The notes: generated by a model from the sequence alone, not told the origin. DNA of 64,000 nucleotides from CAVUAN01 sp963739435 (GCA_963739435.1 CAVUAN010000006.1:372001-436000); one strand, 5' to 3'; shown: positions 24,900-34,502, counted from the stretch's first letter. Translations and numbers: made by a program.

Positions 24900-26206
24900 G
24901 CCGCGGCCTCAGGAGTGAGACGCGCGCCGAGCACGAGCAGGAGAGTCGGCGTCAGCGCCAGCGTGAGGCGAGCGAAAGAGGTCGTGACGAGCCAGTCGAC
25001 GCCAAAAGCCGAAAGCGAACAGGCGGCGACATAGGCCAGAACCTGCAGGGCGAGCAGCGGCAGCAGCCGATCGGCGAGCCCGCGGCGCGTGACGATAAAG
25101 AAGCCCGCGACCGCAGCCAGAGGAATCGCGGACGCAACGAGCTCGACACGAGCAACACGCAGGATCGCTTCGGCGATGCGTGGAAGCCATGTTGCCCATC
25201 GCGATGGCGCAAGCAGCATGAAGTCGAAGTCTCGCGCCGGAACAAGGCCCCGGGCAAATCTCATCAGCAGTCCGAGCCCAAGGGGCGGCGCGAGCAGGGC
25301 CACCAGAGTCGGAGCCAGGGGGCGTTCCCGAGGCCGCGAGACGAGCCAGGTGATAGCGGCGAGAACTGCAAACAGGGCGCCCTCCGCCTTCGTCGCCGCG
25401 CAAAAGAGAGAGGCTATGGCCAGGCGAGCGCGAACGCTCGCCGAATCGGCTTCGAAGGCGTCGCAGAGAGCTGTGGCGAGCAGGACGAGGCCCAACGCCA
25501 GCGGGATGTCCGCCATGCCAACGTGGGACGGCGCGTAGAGGGGGGCGAGCCACGCGGTCAGGGCCGCGGCCGCGGCGCCGCCCACAGCCCTGCCCCGCCG
25601 CGCGAGAAAGCCGAACAGCGCCGCCCCGGTTGCGGCCTGGCAGAGCGGATACAGAAGCGCGAACGCCCGGTCGTCCCAGCCGCGGGCCCAGGCGGCCAGG
25701 GCCGCCAGATCGAGGGGAAGGAGCAGCGGGTATTCGGGATGCGACCAGGCTGTTTCGGGATCGTGAAAAAGTCTCTGGGGAATCGACGACGTGAGAAAGA
25801 TCGTCTTTGCCTTGAGACCCCACACGGCAATGTAGTCGGTCGTCCACATTGGCTCAGACACGGCGACGACCGTGAAAACCGCCACACCCAAGGCTGTCGC
25901 TCCAAGCAGCAGGCGCGCTGCGATCGGTAGCCTTGTCGGCGGGGGTTCGACTTCCCTCGGCTTTGGCCGAATGAGGAGCAGAAGCAGCAACGCCGCCGAA
26001 GCCAGCGCGAGGGGCGCCGTCGGCTCCAATCGCCGCGGCGCGACGAGCACGAGCAGCAGCAGCATCAGGGCCTGCGCCATCAAACCGAGCGCGAGGCTCC
26101 AGGCAAATGTCTCGCTCTTCGACAGACCGCCGAACGCCTTCCGGCCGAGGGCGAGGCCCGAGAGGCTGGCCGCCGCAAGGGCAATCAGGATGAAGAGCGC
26201 ACTCAT
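24896..26206 (-). CDS. Polytopic membrane protein, GT-C-like
   Basis: A 436-residue protein with about eleven hydrophobic helices and little soluble sequence. The segment TTDYIAVWGLKAKTIFL (about 122-138) followed by HPEYPLLLPLDLAAL resembles the first-loop region of uncharacterised GT-C-like proteins; the acidic residue in TTDY could be functional. It is coupled to the glycosyltransferase gene downstream by a four-base overlap and lies 12 bases after the small anchored protein gene. A shared role in surface glycan assembly is plausible but unproven. Confidence 0.72.
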   Translation of the reverse strand: MSALFILIALAAASLSGLALGRKAFGGLSKSETFAWSLALGLMAQALMLLLLVLVAPRRLEPTAPLALASAALLLLLLIRPKPREVEPPPTRLPIAARLLLGATALGVAVFTVVAVSEPMWTTDYIAVWGLKAKTIFLTSSIPQRLFHDPETAWSHPEYPLLLPLDLAALAAWARGWDDRAFALLYPLCQAATGAALFGFLARRGRAVGGAAAAALTAWLAPLYAPSHVGMADIPLALGLVLLATALCDAFEADSASVRARLAIASLFCAATKAEGALFAVLAAITWLVSRPRERPLAPTLVALLAPPLGLGLLMRFARGLVPARDFDFMLLAPSRWATWLPRIAEAILRVARVELVASAIPLAAVAGFFIVTRRGLADRLLPLLALQVLAYVAACSLSAFGVDWLVTTSFARLTLALTPTLLLVLGARLTPEAAA

Positions 26207-26218
26207 TCATTCATCCGT

Positions 26219-26638
26219 TTAGCGCACCATCAGGACGCCGTTTTTTATCCGCCGGGCACCGGGCAGCGTCAGCGCACCGTCGTTCTTGTAGATCGCCACG
26301 AACTTGACGACCGCGGCCTCCCCCGGACCAACGACGCGGCGCGGGGCCAGGGTAAAGGCCGCCTGGTAGGTGTAGTTCTCGTGGCTGCGCGGAGCTACGA
26401 CCGACACGGTGGCGTCTTCCGGTGTGGCCGTTCGGACGGCTTCGAGGAAAACGGCGTAGTCGGGATCGAAGGAGAAGCCCGTTCCCTTCGCTCGCAGCTC
26501 TTCCGACGACGCACCGGACCATTTCGAAACGCCCTCGAAGCGCCACGGAAGGCTTCTCCAGTGAACGAGCTTGACCGAGGAGGCTCCGAAGACCAGCAGG
26601 GAAGCCGCGGCCAGGCGGCCGCGCCAGGCTGGCGTCAG
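26219..26638 (-). CDS. Hypothetical protein with one membrane anchor
   Basis: About 139 residues. The frame is open far upstream, but only the part after the FAH-family stop looks like protein. The most likely start is a CTG at 26638, overlapping that stop as CTGA. A hydrophobic segment (RLAAASLLVFGASSVKLVHW) is followed by a soluble, beta-rich domain ending in KNGVLMVR. No family is recognised. It lies between the FAH-family gene and a membrane protein in the same direction and may serve the glycosyltransferase-like genes downstream. The start codon is weakly supported. Confidence 0.55.
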   Translation of the reverse strand: MTPAWRGRLAAASLLVFGASSVKLVHWRSLPWRFEGVSKWSGASSEELRAKGTGFSFDPDYAVFLEAVRTATPEDATVSVVAPRSHENYTYQAAFTLAPRRVVGPGEAAVVKFVAIYKNDGALTLPGARRIKNGVLMVR

Positions 26639-27282
26639 GGGGTGCGGCTCCCGGCCGCGCCCGCGGCCGCTACCGTGTTTCGCAGGACCCCGACCTTTTC
26701 GATCGAAACCTCGACCGAGTCGCCCGGCGCAAGCGCTCCGATGCCGGCGGGCGTGCCCGTCAGAATCAGATCGCCCGGCTCGAGCGTCATCATCCGCGAG
26801 ATGTACGCGATGAGAAAGGCCGGCGAGAAAACCATGTCGGAGGTGCGGCCGGACTGCCGGACCGTACCGTTGACGCGGGTCTCGATCGCGAGATCCGACG
26901 GGTCGAGGCCCGAGACGATTCTCGGGCCGACGGCGCAGAAGGTGTCGAAAGACTTGGCCCGCGCAAACTGGCCGTCTGATTTCTGGAGATCGCGGGCCGT
27001 GACGTCGTTGGCGCAGGCAACCCCGGCTAAGGCCTCGAGCCATTTCTCCTGAGGCCAGCTCTTGATCCGGCGGCCGATGACGAGGGCCAGCTCCCCCTCG
27101 TAGTCGACGCGGGAGGACTCCGGCGGAAGCACGATTGAGTCTCCGTCGAAGATCAGGGAGGAGGGCGCCTTGAGAAACAGGAGCGGCTCCTTCTCCGGGG
27201 CGACGTTGCCCAGCTCCTTCGCGTGCTCCCGGTAGTTGCGGCCGACGCCGATGATCTTCGACGGTGTGATGGGCAGGTTCAC
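26635..27282 (-). CDS. Fumarylacetoacetate hydrolase (FAH) family protein
   Basis: A 215-residue C-C bond hydrolase or decarboxylase of the FAH superfamily, which acts on beta-diketo acids; in bacteria members include oxaloacetate decarboxylase and acylpyruvase. GVGRNYREHAKE, FLKAPSSLI, the metal site VDYEGELALVIGR, GVACANDVTARDLQ and TGTPAGIGAL are present. The GTG start at 27282 overlaps the dapF stop as GTGA. In the raw sequence a base insertion in dapF fuses the two frames into one of 491 codons; this fusion is not believed. The substrate cannot be inferred. Confidence 0.9.
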   Translation of the reverse strand: MNLPITPSKIIGVGRNYREHAKELGNVAPEKEPLLFLKAPSSLIFDGDSIVLPPESSRVDYEGELALVIGRRIKSWPQEKWLEALAGVACANDVTARDLQKSDGQFARAKSFDTFCAVGPRIVSGLDPSDLAIETRVNGTVRQSGRTSDMVFSPAFLIAYISRMMTLEPGDLILTGTPAGIGALAPGDSVEVSIEKVGVLRNTVAAAGAAGSRTP

Positions 27283-28110
27283 TGGAACGCCTCCTCGGTC
27301 AACTCGCCCGAATAGATCTCGCGCGCGTCGCCCGTCAGCGCCACGCGGGTGAAGTGCTGGCCCGGTCTCCTCGAACCGCACTTTGAAGACGACGCCGCTC
27401 TTCGTGCGGCAGGCGAGCGGCGGATCCACCCGCCCGAGGCGCGCCGCGACGATTGCAGAAGCCACGACGCCGGAGCCGCAGGCGAGCGTCTCGGCCTCCA
27501 CACCCCGCTCGAAGGTCCGCACCACGAGGGCATGCGGGTTTTCGACGGACACGAAGTTCACGTTGGCGCCGTCCGGCAGGCGCGGGTCCCGGCGCAGCGG
27601 AGGCGCCACGCGCGCCACCGGCAGATCTGCCAGGCCGTCCTCGATGAACACGACGAGATGTGGCACGCCGACCTGGATGGGATAGGCCTTGTCCGGAAGC
27701 CCCGCGCCGGAAATCTCGATCGGGGCGTCCGGGGCAGCGATATCCGGCAGGTCGAGCGTCACCTCGGGGCCTTCGACATGGGCCGCGATCAAGCCCCAGC
27801 CCGTCTCGAGCACCGGATGGTCGCCCGACGGGGTCAGGCGCTTGCGGGCGGCGTACCGCGCCGCGCAGCGCGTGCCGTTGGCGCAGAAGGAAGCGAGGCC
27901 GCCGTCGGCGTTGTAGTAGTCGAGGCGGAGCCGCCCGCCGGCGCCCGGAGAAAGCAGCAGGGCGCCGTCGGCGCCGACGGAGAGGCCGCGCCGGCACGCC
28001 TGCGTGATCATCCGCCGGTCCTCTGCCGAGAGCGCGCGGCCGTCTGCCTCGAAGAGAAGAAAGTCGTTGCCCCCGCCGGCCATCTTCATGAATCGGAGGG
28101 GCAGCGCCAT
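27279..28110 (-). CDS. dapF: Diaminopimelate epimerase (one apparent frameshift)
   Basis: Interconverts LL- and meso-diaminopimelate for lysine and peptidoglycan. It is 276 residues when the extra base in the CCC run at 27361-27363 is removed. The corrected end reads GQHFTRVALTGDAREIYSG. The two catalytic cysteines lie in FCANGTRC (about residue 75) and ETLACGSGV (about 215), with the substrate loop NADGG before the first. It sits 17 bases after the fibronectin-type lipoprotein gene and is coupled to the FAH-family gene. The shift lies near the C terminus, outside the active site. Confidence 0.93.
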
Positions 28111-28127
28111 GGAAGGAGTCTACCCGC

Positions 28128-29309
28128 TCAGAACGGCTCGGCGATGGCTTCCGGCGAAGGCGGGCCGAGGTTGCCCGTCGTATCGATGGCCCGAACGGTG
28201 TAGCGGTAGCGCACGCGGGGCTTGACCGCCTCGTCCGTCAGAAAGCTGTCCCTGATCGGCTGAGGCGTCAGGCGCGCGGGCGCGCCGTCGCCCTCGGCGC
28301 GAAAAACGATGTAGCCGGCCAGGTCGGCGGCGGAAACCGGGTCCCAGAAGAGCCGGACGATCTTGCCCTCGGACAGCGCATCCAGACGCCGCGGCGCCTG
28401 CGGCGGATAAATGTCGCGGTAGTCGAGACCCGCTTCGAGAGCGGGCAGCCCCTCGATCTGGGGCTTGCCCGGCAACGTCGCCCGCACCGTGTAGACGATC
28501 GGGCCGCCGTAGGGCGCCGTCGTGTCCGTGTAGGACGTGCCCGGAAAAGGCGCCGACGTCAAGGCCGCGCCGTACTCGTCTTCGGAAAGGGCCCGGCGGT
28601 AGATCTTGTAGCCGCCGATTGCCGCGGGCTTGCCGGTCATGTCCTTTTCCGGCGCCAGCCAGTCCAGGCACACGCGGCCTTCTTCCGGCGTCAGAGCAAG
28701 GATCTCGGGCGCCCCGGGCGGTATGTCGGGCGCAATGATCGCGATGTTGGAGATCGGGCTGCGGTCGCCCGTGCGGCGCACCGAAACGACGGCGTAGCCC
28801 TGGGAGGGGACGCTCGGGGTTTTGCCGAAGAGGGGCAGGAGGTCGTCGCGATACACGATTGTCGCGCCCCGGGTCCTCCGGGCGAGCTCGCCGACCGGGA
28901 GCCGCGCGACCTGCACGGCGTCGCGGTAAAAACCCTGCTCGGCCATCCGGATGTTCGCGGCCGCGTGGCGCGACGCGGCGCCCAGGGTGAGCCCGCCGGT
29001 CGTGCCCGTGCCGGCAACCATGCCCATGCCTCCCGACATCGAGGCCGACGGCTGGACGGCGGCGGGAGTCGCGCCCGGCAAGCGGTAGATCTCTATCGAG
29101 TCGAGATCGGTCAAGGGAAGCCCGTTCAAGAGCCGGTCGGGATAGGAAAACGTCAGGACCGCGTCGCCGCCCTCCTGCTCGGCGGCCAGGTCCCTGATGG
29201 CGTGGGGGCCCTTGGGCAGCGGCGGTGACGGCTCGCCCTTCTTTCCGCAACCGGCGACAGCAAGGACCGCGCAGACGAGCACGGCGAAAAGGGCCCGCTC
29301 CAGCCTCAC
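28128..29309 (-). CDS. Lipoprotein with fibronectin type III-like domains
   Basis: A 393-residue lipoprotein. The GTG start at 29309 overlaps the hslU stop (GTGA) and opens a lipoprotein signal (ALFAVLVCAVLAVAGC). At least two fibronectin III-like beta domains follow the first 190 residues: RVCLDWLAPEKDMTGKPA...GGYKIYRR and KIVRLFWDPVSAADLAGYIVFRA, each ending in a Y-x-Y-x-V-x-A strand. The middle is Gly/Met-rich (SGGMGMVAGTGTTGG). No enzyme motif. Likely anchored in a membrane on the periplasmic side; function unknown. Confidence 0.82.
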   Translation of the reverse strand: MRLERALFAVLVCAVLAVAGCGKKGEPSPPLPKGPHAIRDLAAEQEGGDAVLTFSYPDRLLNGLPLTDLDSIEIYRLPGATPAAVQPSASMSGGMGMVAGTGTTGGLTLGAASRHAAANIRMAEQGFYRDAVQVARLPVGELARRTRGATIVYRDDLLPLFGKTPSVPSQGYAVVSVRRTGDRSPISNIAIIAPDIPPGAPEILALTPEEGRVCLDWLAPEKDMTGKPAAIGGYKIYRRALSEDEYGAALTSAPFPGTSYTDTTAPYGGPIVYTVRATLPGKPQIEGLPALEAGLDYRDIYPPQAPRRLDALSEGKIVRLFWDPVSAADLAGYIVFRAEGDGAPARLTPQPIRDSFLTDEAVKPRVRYRYTVRAIDTTGNLGPPSPEAIAEPF

Positions 29310-30667
29310 AGGACGTAGCGCGAGAGGTCCTCGTCTTTGACCAGATCGGCGAGCGCGGCCCGCACGTCCTCGATCTCGATGCGGATGGTCTTGCCCGCAT
29401 TCTCCGGCCCCGCAAACGAAATGTCCTCGAGCAGCCGCTCGAGAATCGTGTGCAGGCGCCGCGCGCCGATGTTTTCGAGGGCGTTGTTGACCCGCTCGGC
29501 GTCGCGGGCGATCTCGCGGATCGCCTCGTCGGAGAACTCGAGAACGACGTTCTCGGCCCCGAGCAGGGCCTTGTACTGCTTCAAGAGGGCGTTTTCCGGC
29601 TCGGTCAGGATCCGGACGAAGTCCTCCTCGGTCAGGGAGTCGAGCTCGACGCGGATCGGGAACCGGCCCTGCAGCTCCGGGATCAGGTCCGAGGGCTTCG
29701 AAACGTGGAAGGCGCCCGCCGCGATGAAGAGCACGTGGTCGGTCTTCACGAAGCCGTACTTCGTGTTGACGGAGGTGCCTTCGACGATCGGCAGCAGGTC
29801 CCGCTGGACGCCCTCGCGCGAGACGTCGGGCCCGCGGCCGGACTCGCGGCCGGCGACCTTGTCGATCTCGTCCAAGAACACGATGCCGGAGGACTGCGCG
29901 CGCTCGACGGCCTCGCGGGCGACCTGGCCGGGGTCGACGAGGCGCCCCTCCTCCTCGGCCTGCAGGATCTCGCGCGCCTCCGCGACCGAGACCTTGCGCC
30001 GCTTCTTCTTGCTGCCGAAAAGGCCGGGGAGCATCTCCTTGACGTTGATGTCCATCTCCTCGACACCCTGGTTCGTCACGATCTCGAAAGACGGGAAGGC
30101 CTTGTCGGCGACCTCGACCTCCACCGTGCGCTCCTCGAGCTTGCCCTCGTGGAGAAGCGAGCGGAGCTTGCCCCGCGTCTCCTCGGCCTCGGAATCCGGC
30201 AGCGCCGGCAGGAGCAGCTCGACCAAGCGCTGTTCGGCACGGGCCTTGGCGCGCTCGCGGATCTCGAGCGTCTTCTCCTCGCGGACGACCTGGACGGCGA
30301 CCTCGGTCAGGTCGCGAACGATCGACTCGACGTCGCGGCCGACGTAGCCGACCTCTGTGAACTTCGAGGCCTCGACCTTGATGAAGGGCGCATCGGCGAG
30401 GCGCGCGAGCCTCCGCGCGATCTCGGTCTTGCCGACGCCCGTCGGGCCAATCATGAGGATGTTCTTCGGCAGGATCTCGCGACCGATCTCGGGTGAGAGT
30501 TGCTGGCGCCGCCACCGGTTGCGCAGCGCGACAGCCACAGCCCTCTTCGCTCGCTTCTGGCCAATGACGTACTTGTCGAGCTCGAGCACGATCTCGCGCG
30601 GCGTGCGCGACGCGGGGGCAGCCTTGCCCGCCTCCGCGACCTTCTCGCCCGGCATCAAGAAGACCAT
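29306..30667 (-). CDS. hslU: HslU, ATPase subunit of the HslUV protease
   Basis: The unfoldase ring that feeds proteins to HslV. 453 residues. Start TPREIVLELDKYVIGQ; Walker A GPTGVGKT (about 74-81); GYVGRDVES pore loop; I-domain with VNVKE-like EEMDINVKEMLPGLFGSKK; Walker B IVFLDEIDK; ELQGRFPIRVEL sensor region and the C-terminal RRLHTILERLLEDISF. The conserved last residues (SRYVL) fit the HslV-docking tail. An ATG at 30655 is an alternative start. It follows hslV after a 57-base gap filled with a heptamer repeat. Confidence 0.95.
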   Translation of the reverse strand: MVFLMPGEKVAEAGKAAPASRTPREIVLELDKYVIGQKRAKRAVAVALRNRWRRQQLSPEIGREILPKNILMIGPTGVGKTEIARRLARLADAPFIKVEASKFTEVGYVGRDVESIVRDLTEVAVQVVREEKTLEIRERAKARAEQRLVELLLPALPDSEAEETRGKLRSLLHEGKLEERTVEVEVADKAFPSFEIVTNQGVEEMDINVKEMLPGLFGSKKKRRKVSVAEAREILQAEEEGRLVDPGQVAREAVERAQSSGIVFLDEIDKVAGRESGRGPDVSREGVQRDLLPIVEGTSVNTKYGFVKTDHVLFIAAGAFHVSKPSDLIPELQGRFPIRVELDSLTEEDFVRILTEPENALLKQYKALLGAENVVLEFSDEAIREIARDAERVNNALENIGARRLHTILERLLEDISFAGPENAGKTIRIEIEDVRAALADLVKDEDLSRYVL

Positions 30668-30691
30668 CTGTGGCTACTGTCGCGCTTTATC

Positions 30692-30720
30692 TTTGGACTT
30701 TGGACTTTGGACTTTGGACT
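30692..30720. repeat. Heptamer tandem repeat (TTTGGAC)4
   Basis: Four tandem copies of TTTGGAC between hslV and hslU. The same heptamer occurs at the 3' end of gyrA (55580-55633). The copy number may vary by slippage. Confidence 0.9.
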
Positions 30721-30724
30721 CCAC

Positions 30725-31267
30725 TCAGATTTCTTCGAGCGTGATCTTGTCGTTGGTGTAGATGTCGATGCCGGAGGCGATGATCAGGGCCTCGCGCGCG
30801 ATGTCCGAGGCCGAAAGATCCGGCCGATGCTTCAGGAGCGCGCGCGCGGCGGCCAGGGCATACGGCCCGCCTGACCCGACGGCAAGGATGCCCTCCTCGG
30901 GCGAGATCAGGTCGCCCGTGCCGGAGATCAGGAGCGAGGTCGTCTTGTCGGCGACGATCAAGAGCGCTTCGAGCTGACGCAGCATCTTGTCGGTGCGCCA
31001 ATCCCGGGCGAGCTCGATGGCGCAGCGCTCGAGATTGCCGCGGAACTCGTCGAGCTTCGACTCGAAGCGCGAGAAGAGGGCGAAAGCGTCAGCCGTCGAG
31101 CCCGCGAATCCGGCCAGCACGTCTCCGCCCTTCAACCTCCGGATTTTCGACGCGGTCTGCTTCATCACCGTCGTGCCGAGAGTGACCTGGCCGTCCGAGG
31201 CCATCGCCACGCGGCCCTTGTGGCGCACGCAGACGACGGTTGTCGCATGCCACTTTTCCTTTGCCAT
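30725..31267 (-). CDS. hslV: HslV, peptidase subunit of the HslUV protease
   Basis: A threonine protease of the proteasome beta type. 180 residues from the ATG at 31267. The catalytic Thr follows an eight-residue propeptide (MAKEKWHA then TTVVCVR), which must be removed for activity. ASDGQVTLG, GFAGSTADAF and AVGSGGPYALAAARAL are family blocks; the end KITLEEI is typical. It starts 12 bases after the S41 peptidase stop. A base insertion in that gene makes one long artificial frame. Confidence 0.95.
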   Translation of the reverse strand: MAKEKWHATTVVCVRHKGRVAMASDGQVTLGTTVMKQTASKIRRLKGGDVLAGFAGSTADAFALFSRFESKLDEFRGNLERCAIELARDWRTDKMLRQLEALLIVADKTTSLLISGTGDLISPEEGILAVGSGGPYALAAARALLKHRPDLSASDIAREALIIASGIDIYTNDKITLEEI

Positions 31268-31278
31268 CGCAGCGGAGT

Positions 31279-32530
31279 TTACTGCCTTCTGCCGTCCCCT
31301 TTCGGGGCTGCGAGGGCCTTCAACCCCGCTTCGACAATCGCGTCTTCCCTCCCCTCGCCGCCCGGCCTGTCGGGCACAAGGACATCCGGCACCAACCCCC
31401 GGCCCTCGTAGGAGCGCCCGCTCGCGTCTTCGATCGACCGGCGCGAAAGCCAGAGCGTTGAGCCGTCCGACAGCCTGGTTGCCACGGCCCCGCCGCTGCC
31501 CATCCCGGCGGTCTCTTCGCCCACGACTGGCCCGATCCCGTGGGTTCGAAAGCGCAGGGCCAAAAGCTCCCCTTCGCTCACCGTGCCCGAGTTGACGAGC
31601 AGCACCACCGGGAGCTTGCGGTAAACGGGCGGCACCACCCGCTTCTGGCCTCGCGATATCTCGTAGTAGTCGCCGGCGCTCCACTGCCCGCGCAGAAACG
31701 TGGCCAGGATGTTCGGGTCGTAGCCCCCGCTGTTGCCGCGCACGTCGAGCAGCAGGCCCTCGATTCCGTCCCAGCCGGAGAGCTCGGGCCTCGCCCGGGC
31801 GGCCTCCGCGCGGTCGAGCAGCAGATCGACGATCGCCAGGGCCGACTCCGTCCGCACACCCCACAGGCGCACGTAGCCGAAAGCCCTGCCGTCGCGCCGG
31901 ATGACGCGCGCGCTCTTCCAGACGAGAGCGTCCGAAGCTTCTTCCCGCTCGCGCTTCAAGAGACTCGTCTTCGGCGCGGCAGCCGCCCGGCGCCTGCCAG
32001 ACCACTTCGACCTCGCTGCCGATCTGGCCTTCGAAGATGAGGAAGAGATCCTTGAGGTTGACGCGCTCCTTCCCGTAACGGCGTCCTGCGACCGACAGGA
32101 TGCGGTCGCCCGTCTTCAGCCCGGCGCGCTCGGCTGCAAAGCCCGGGACGACACCCTTGACGGCATAGCCCTCGCCGTCCAAGCCGATGCGCAGGCCGAC
32201 CGTCCCCCAGACGCGCTCGGGAAGCCGGCCCGGGGGCACGCGGAACGTGTGCGAATCGTCGAGCAGGGCGAGCAGCCGGTCGTACGACGCGTCACGCTCG
32301 CTGCCGTCTCTGGCCTGGTTGATCGCCGCCGCCGCCTGGCGCACGGCTCCGTCCCAGTCGACGCCCTTGAACTTCGTGTCCCAGAATTCCTCGCGCACGT
32401 GCTTGTCGATCTCGGCGAGAATCGGAGGAAGAGGTGTTTGCTGGGCACGACCGGAGCTGGCGCCCATGAGGATGCCAACGAGCGCGATAGCCGCTCGCCG
32501 AGCTCGACTCTGCACGTTCAGCCGGCTCAT
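31279..32530 (-). CDS. S41 C-terminal processing peptidase with PDZ domain (one apparent frameshift)
   Basis: A secreted or periplasmic serine protease of the Ctp/S41 family, 416 residues after removal of one base from the CCC run at 31986-31988. A signal peptide (about 1-29) precedes an N-terminal helical domain, a PDZ domain (RVWGTVGLRIGLDGEGYAV...ERAGLKTGDRILSVAG) and the catalytic domain with LLDVRGNSGGYD, LVNSGTVSEGELLAL (candidate catalytic Ser) and GEETAGMGSGG. The ATG overlaps the xerC stop (ATGA). It interrupts the usual xerC-hslV adjacency. Confidence 0.85.
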
Positions 32531-33456
32531 GCCTTCGGGTGAGAGCGCTTGTAGACCTCGGCCAAACGCGCGGCGTCGAGGTGGGTGTATTTCTGCGTTG
32601 TCGAGAGGGAAGCGTGGCCCAGGAGCTCCTGGATCGCTCGCAGGTCGGCCCCGGCTTCGAGCAGGTGGGTGGCAAACGTGTGGCGCAGCGCGTGCGGCGA
32701 GATCTCGGCCGGCAGCCCCGCGGCGCGCAGGCGGCGCTTCAAGAGCCGCGCCATCGAGCGCGTCGTGAGACGGCCCCCGCGCGCGTTGACGAACAGCGGC
32801 TCGCCTCCCCCGCGCTCAGCCTCGCCCTCGTAGCCCGATCTCCTCGCGGCGCGCTCGGGCAGGTAGGCCTCGAGCGCGTCTTTTGCGGCAACTCCGAAGG
32901 GCACGATGCGTTCCTTGCGTCCCTTGCCCGTGACGCGCGCCAAAAGCAGCCCGAAGTCCACGTCCTCGAGGTCGAGCCCGGCGGCCTCCGAGACACGCAC
33001 GCCTGTCGCATAGAGCAGCTCGAAGAGCGCGCGATCCCGTTCCGGAAACGAGCCCTCCTCTTCGGCGTCCATCAGGCCCTCGGCGTCCGCGAGCGTCAAC
33101 GCGCGTGGGAGCGTCTTCGGCACGCGCGGCGCCGGCACGCCCTTGGCGGGGTTCTTCTCGCAGTGCCCCTCGCGGCAGGCCCATTTGAAGAAGGACCGCA
33201 GGGTCGAGAGGTGGCGCGCGATCGAGCGGTTGACGAGCTCTCCGCGATGGAGCGAGGCCAGGTACGAGCGCACCGCCAGGGTGTCGATCTTCGAAAGCGG
33301 CGTCTTGCCGGCCGGCTCGTTGGCAAATTCCCGCTCCCAGAAAGAGGCGAAGCGGTCGAGGTCGGTGCGGTACGCCCGGACCGTCTGCGGAGAAAAGCGC
33401 CGCTCGTCGGCCAGGTAGCTCTCGAACCCGTCGATCGCGCGCGAGAGCGTGACCAC
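32527..33456 (-). CDS. xerC: Tyrosine recombinase XerC/XerD-like
   Basis: A site-specific recombinase that resolves chromosome dimers with its partner at dif sites. 309 residues from a GTG at 33456. An N-terminal SAM-like core-binding domain (SYLADERRFSPQTVRAYRTDL) precedes the catalytic domain with the first Arg in GVRVSEAAGL, the HALRHTFATHLLE box (His, Arg) and the nucleophile in TTQKYTHLD. The position next to hslVU and trmFO matches Bacillus codV. XerD cannot be excluded from sequence alone. No dif site was recognised. Confidence 0.93.
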   Translation of the reverse strand: MVTLSRAIDGFESYLADERRFSPQTVRAYRTDLDRFASFWEREFANEPAGKTPLSKIDTLAVRSYLASLHRGELVNRSIARHLSTLRSFFKWACREGHCEKNPAKGVPAPRVPKTLPRALTLADAEGLMDAEEEGSFPERDRALFELLYATGVRVSEAAGLDLEDVDFGLLLARVTGKGRKERIVPFGVAAKDALEAYLPERAARRSGYEGEAERGGGEPLFVNARGGRLTTRSMARLLKRRLRAAGLPAEISPHALRHTFATHLLEAGADLRAIQELLGHASLSTTQKYTHLDAARLAEVYKRSHPKA

Positions 33457-33479
33457 GGGATCAGTGTAACGCCGTGTCG

Positions 33480-33818
33480 CTACTTCTTGGGCGCGAAGCC
33501 GCGGACGTCGTTCTTGACGAGGCTCTCGATCTGTTCTTTCGAGAGCTTCTTGCCGAAAGGTGGCATGTCCTCGTCGCCGTTGGTCACGGTCTTGATCAGT
33601 TGCGCATCCGTCTTGCCGGCCTGGAATTCGGCGTTCGTGAAGTCGCGTGCCATGAGCTGCTTGCCCTTGGGCGTCGAGGCTTTTCCGTCCTCGCCGTGGC
33701 ACTTGACGCAGTACTGCTTGAACAGAGCCGACGGATGCTCGTCGGCTGCGTAGAGCGCGACCCCGTATCCGGCCACGAGCGCGAATGCCGCAACACCCAG
33801 AACCCGGCTCGATCTCAT
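33480..33818 (-). CDS. Small class I cytochrome c
   Basis: An exported 112-residue monohaem cytochrome c. A signal peptide (about 1-27, ending ALYAA) is followed by the haem motif CVKCH (about 39-43) and a distal Met in MPPFGKKLS. It is like the c6/cbb3-associated small cytochromes. The ATG at 33818 overlaps the stop of the SCO gene as ATGA. The pair suggests a role in respiration or copper delivery to an oxidase, but no oxidase gene is in the window. Confidence 0.88.
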   Translation of the reverse strand: MRSSRVLGVAAFALVAGYGVALYAADEHPSALFKQYCVKCHGEDGKASTPKGKQLMARDFTNAEFQAGKTDAQLIKTVTNGDEDMPPFGKKLSKEQIESLVKNDVRGFAPKK

Positions 33819-34502
33819 CCTTTCCTCGCCTTCTCCATGTCCCTCAAGATGTGCTCCGGCTGCCAGGTCTCTCCGTAGTAGATCGTCGCGAGCTTTCCGT
33901 CCGGATCGACGACGGCAACGCCCTGCTGGTGCAGGACCTGGCTGCCCTTTTTCGAATAGAGAATGCCGAAGCGCGAGGCGACCTCGGCGACCTTCGCGGG
34001 ATCCCCCGTCAGAAAGCTCCAGCGCTTCGGGTCGGCCCCGGCTTTCTTCGCGTAGTCCTTGAGAACGGCCGGCGTGTCGTGCTCCGGATCGACCGTCACG
34101 ACGAGCAGATGGCCAAACTTCTTCTCGCGCAGCATCACGTCGAGCCGCGAGAACTTGGCCGTCGTCATCGGGCAGGCGTTGGCGTCGGGACAGGTCGTGT
34201 ACAGGAACGTCACGCCCACGGGCTCGCCGCGAAACTGCGAGAGCCGGACCGTCGCCCCGTTCTGGTCCAACAGCGTGAAGTCCGGCACCGCGTCGCCGAC
34301 ACCGACGGCGCGGTTGGGCTCGGGGATCGACCCGGTCGGGCCGGCCGCCATCCGGGTCTCGGAGGCTGCCGGCGACGCTGCCGGGGCCTTGTCGATCGAG
34401 GCCCGTGCTCTCGAGATCCGCCCCATTCTTCCGGCAGGCGGCGCAGGACAGGAGGAGAAGCCCCGCGAAGAGCCCGGCTTGCCCGGTTCTCCGTTTCTTC
34501 AT
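33815..34502 (-). CDS. SCO1/SenC-like copper chaperone lipoprotein (one apparent frameshift)
   Basis: A thioredoxin-fold copper protein that assembles the CuA site of cytochrome oxidase. 228 residues when one base of the CCCC run at 34421-34424 is dropped. A lipoprotein signal (GLFAGLLLLSCAAC) leads to a Pro/Ala linker and the SCO domain. GVTFLYTTCPDANACPMTTAK carries the copper cysteines, with the spacing C-x5-C instead of the usual C-x3-C. The third ligand His is in VDPEHDTPAVL. The start overlaps the DUF4198 stop. The same organism's CuA-like cupredoxins (3849, 4382) are possible clients. Confidence 0.88.

Noticed and set aside
26635..28110. A 491-codon frame that would be a dapF-FAH fusion
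   Set aside because: The DapF C terminus is present in another frame, and its stop overlaps the natural GTG of the FAH gene as GTGA. One extra C makes the false fusion.
28128..30515. A 795-codon frame covering the lipoprotein and most of hslU antiframe
   Set aside because: The part over hslU is a same-strand shadow in a GC-rich gene; the lipoprotein signal and GTGA overlap fix the start at 29309.
30725..32530. A 601-codon frame joining an S41 peptidase to HslV
   Set aside because: The C-terminal half of the peptidase continues in another frame to 31279, and HslV has its own start at 31267. The middle of the long frame is out-of-frame nonsense rich in Arg/Gly.
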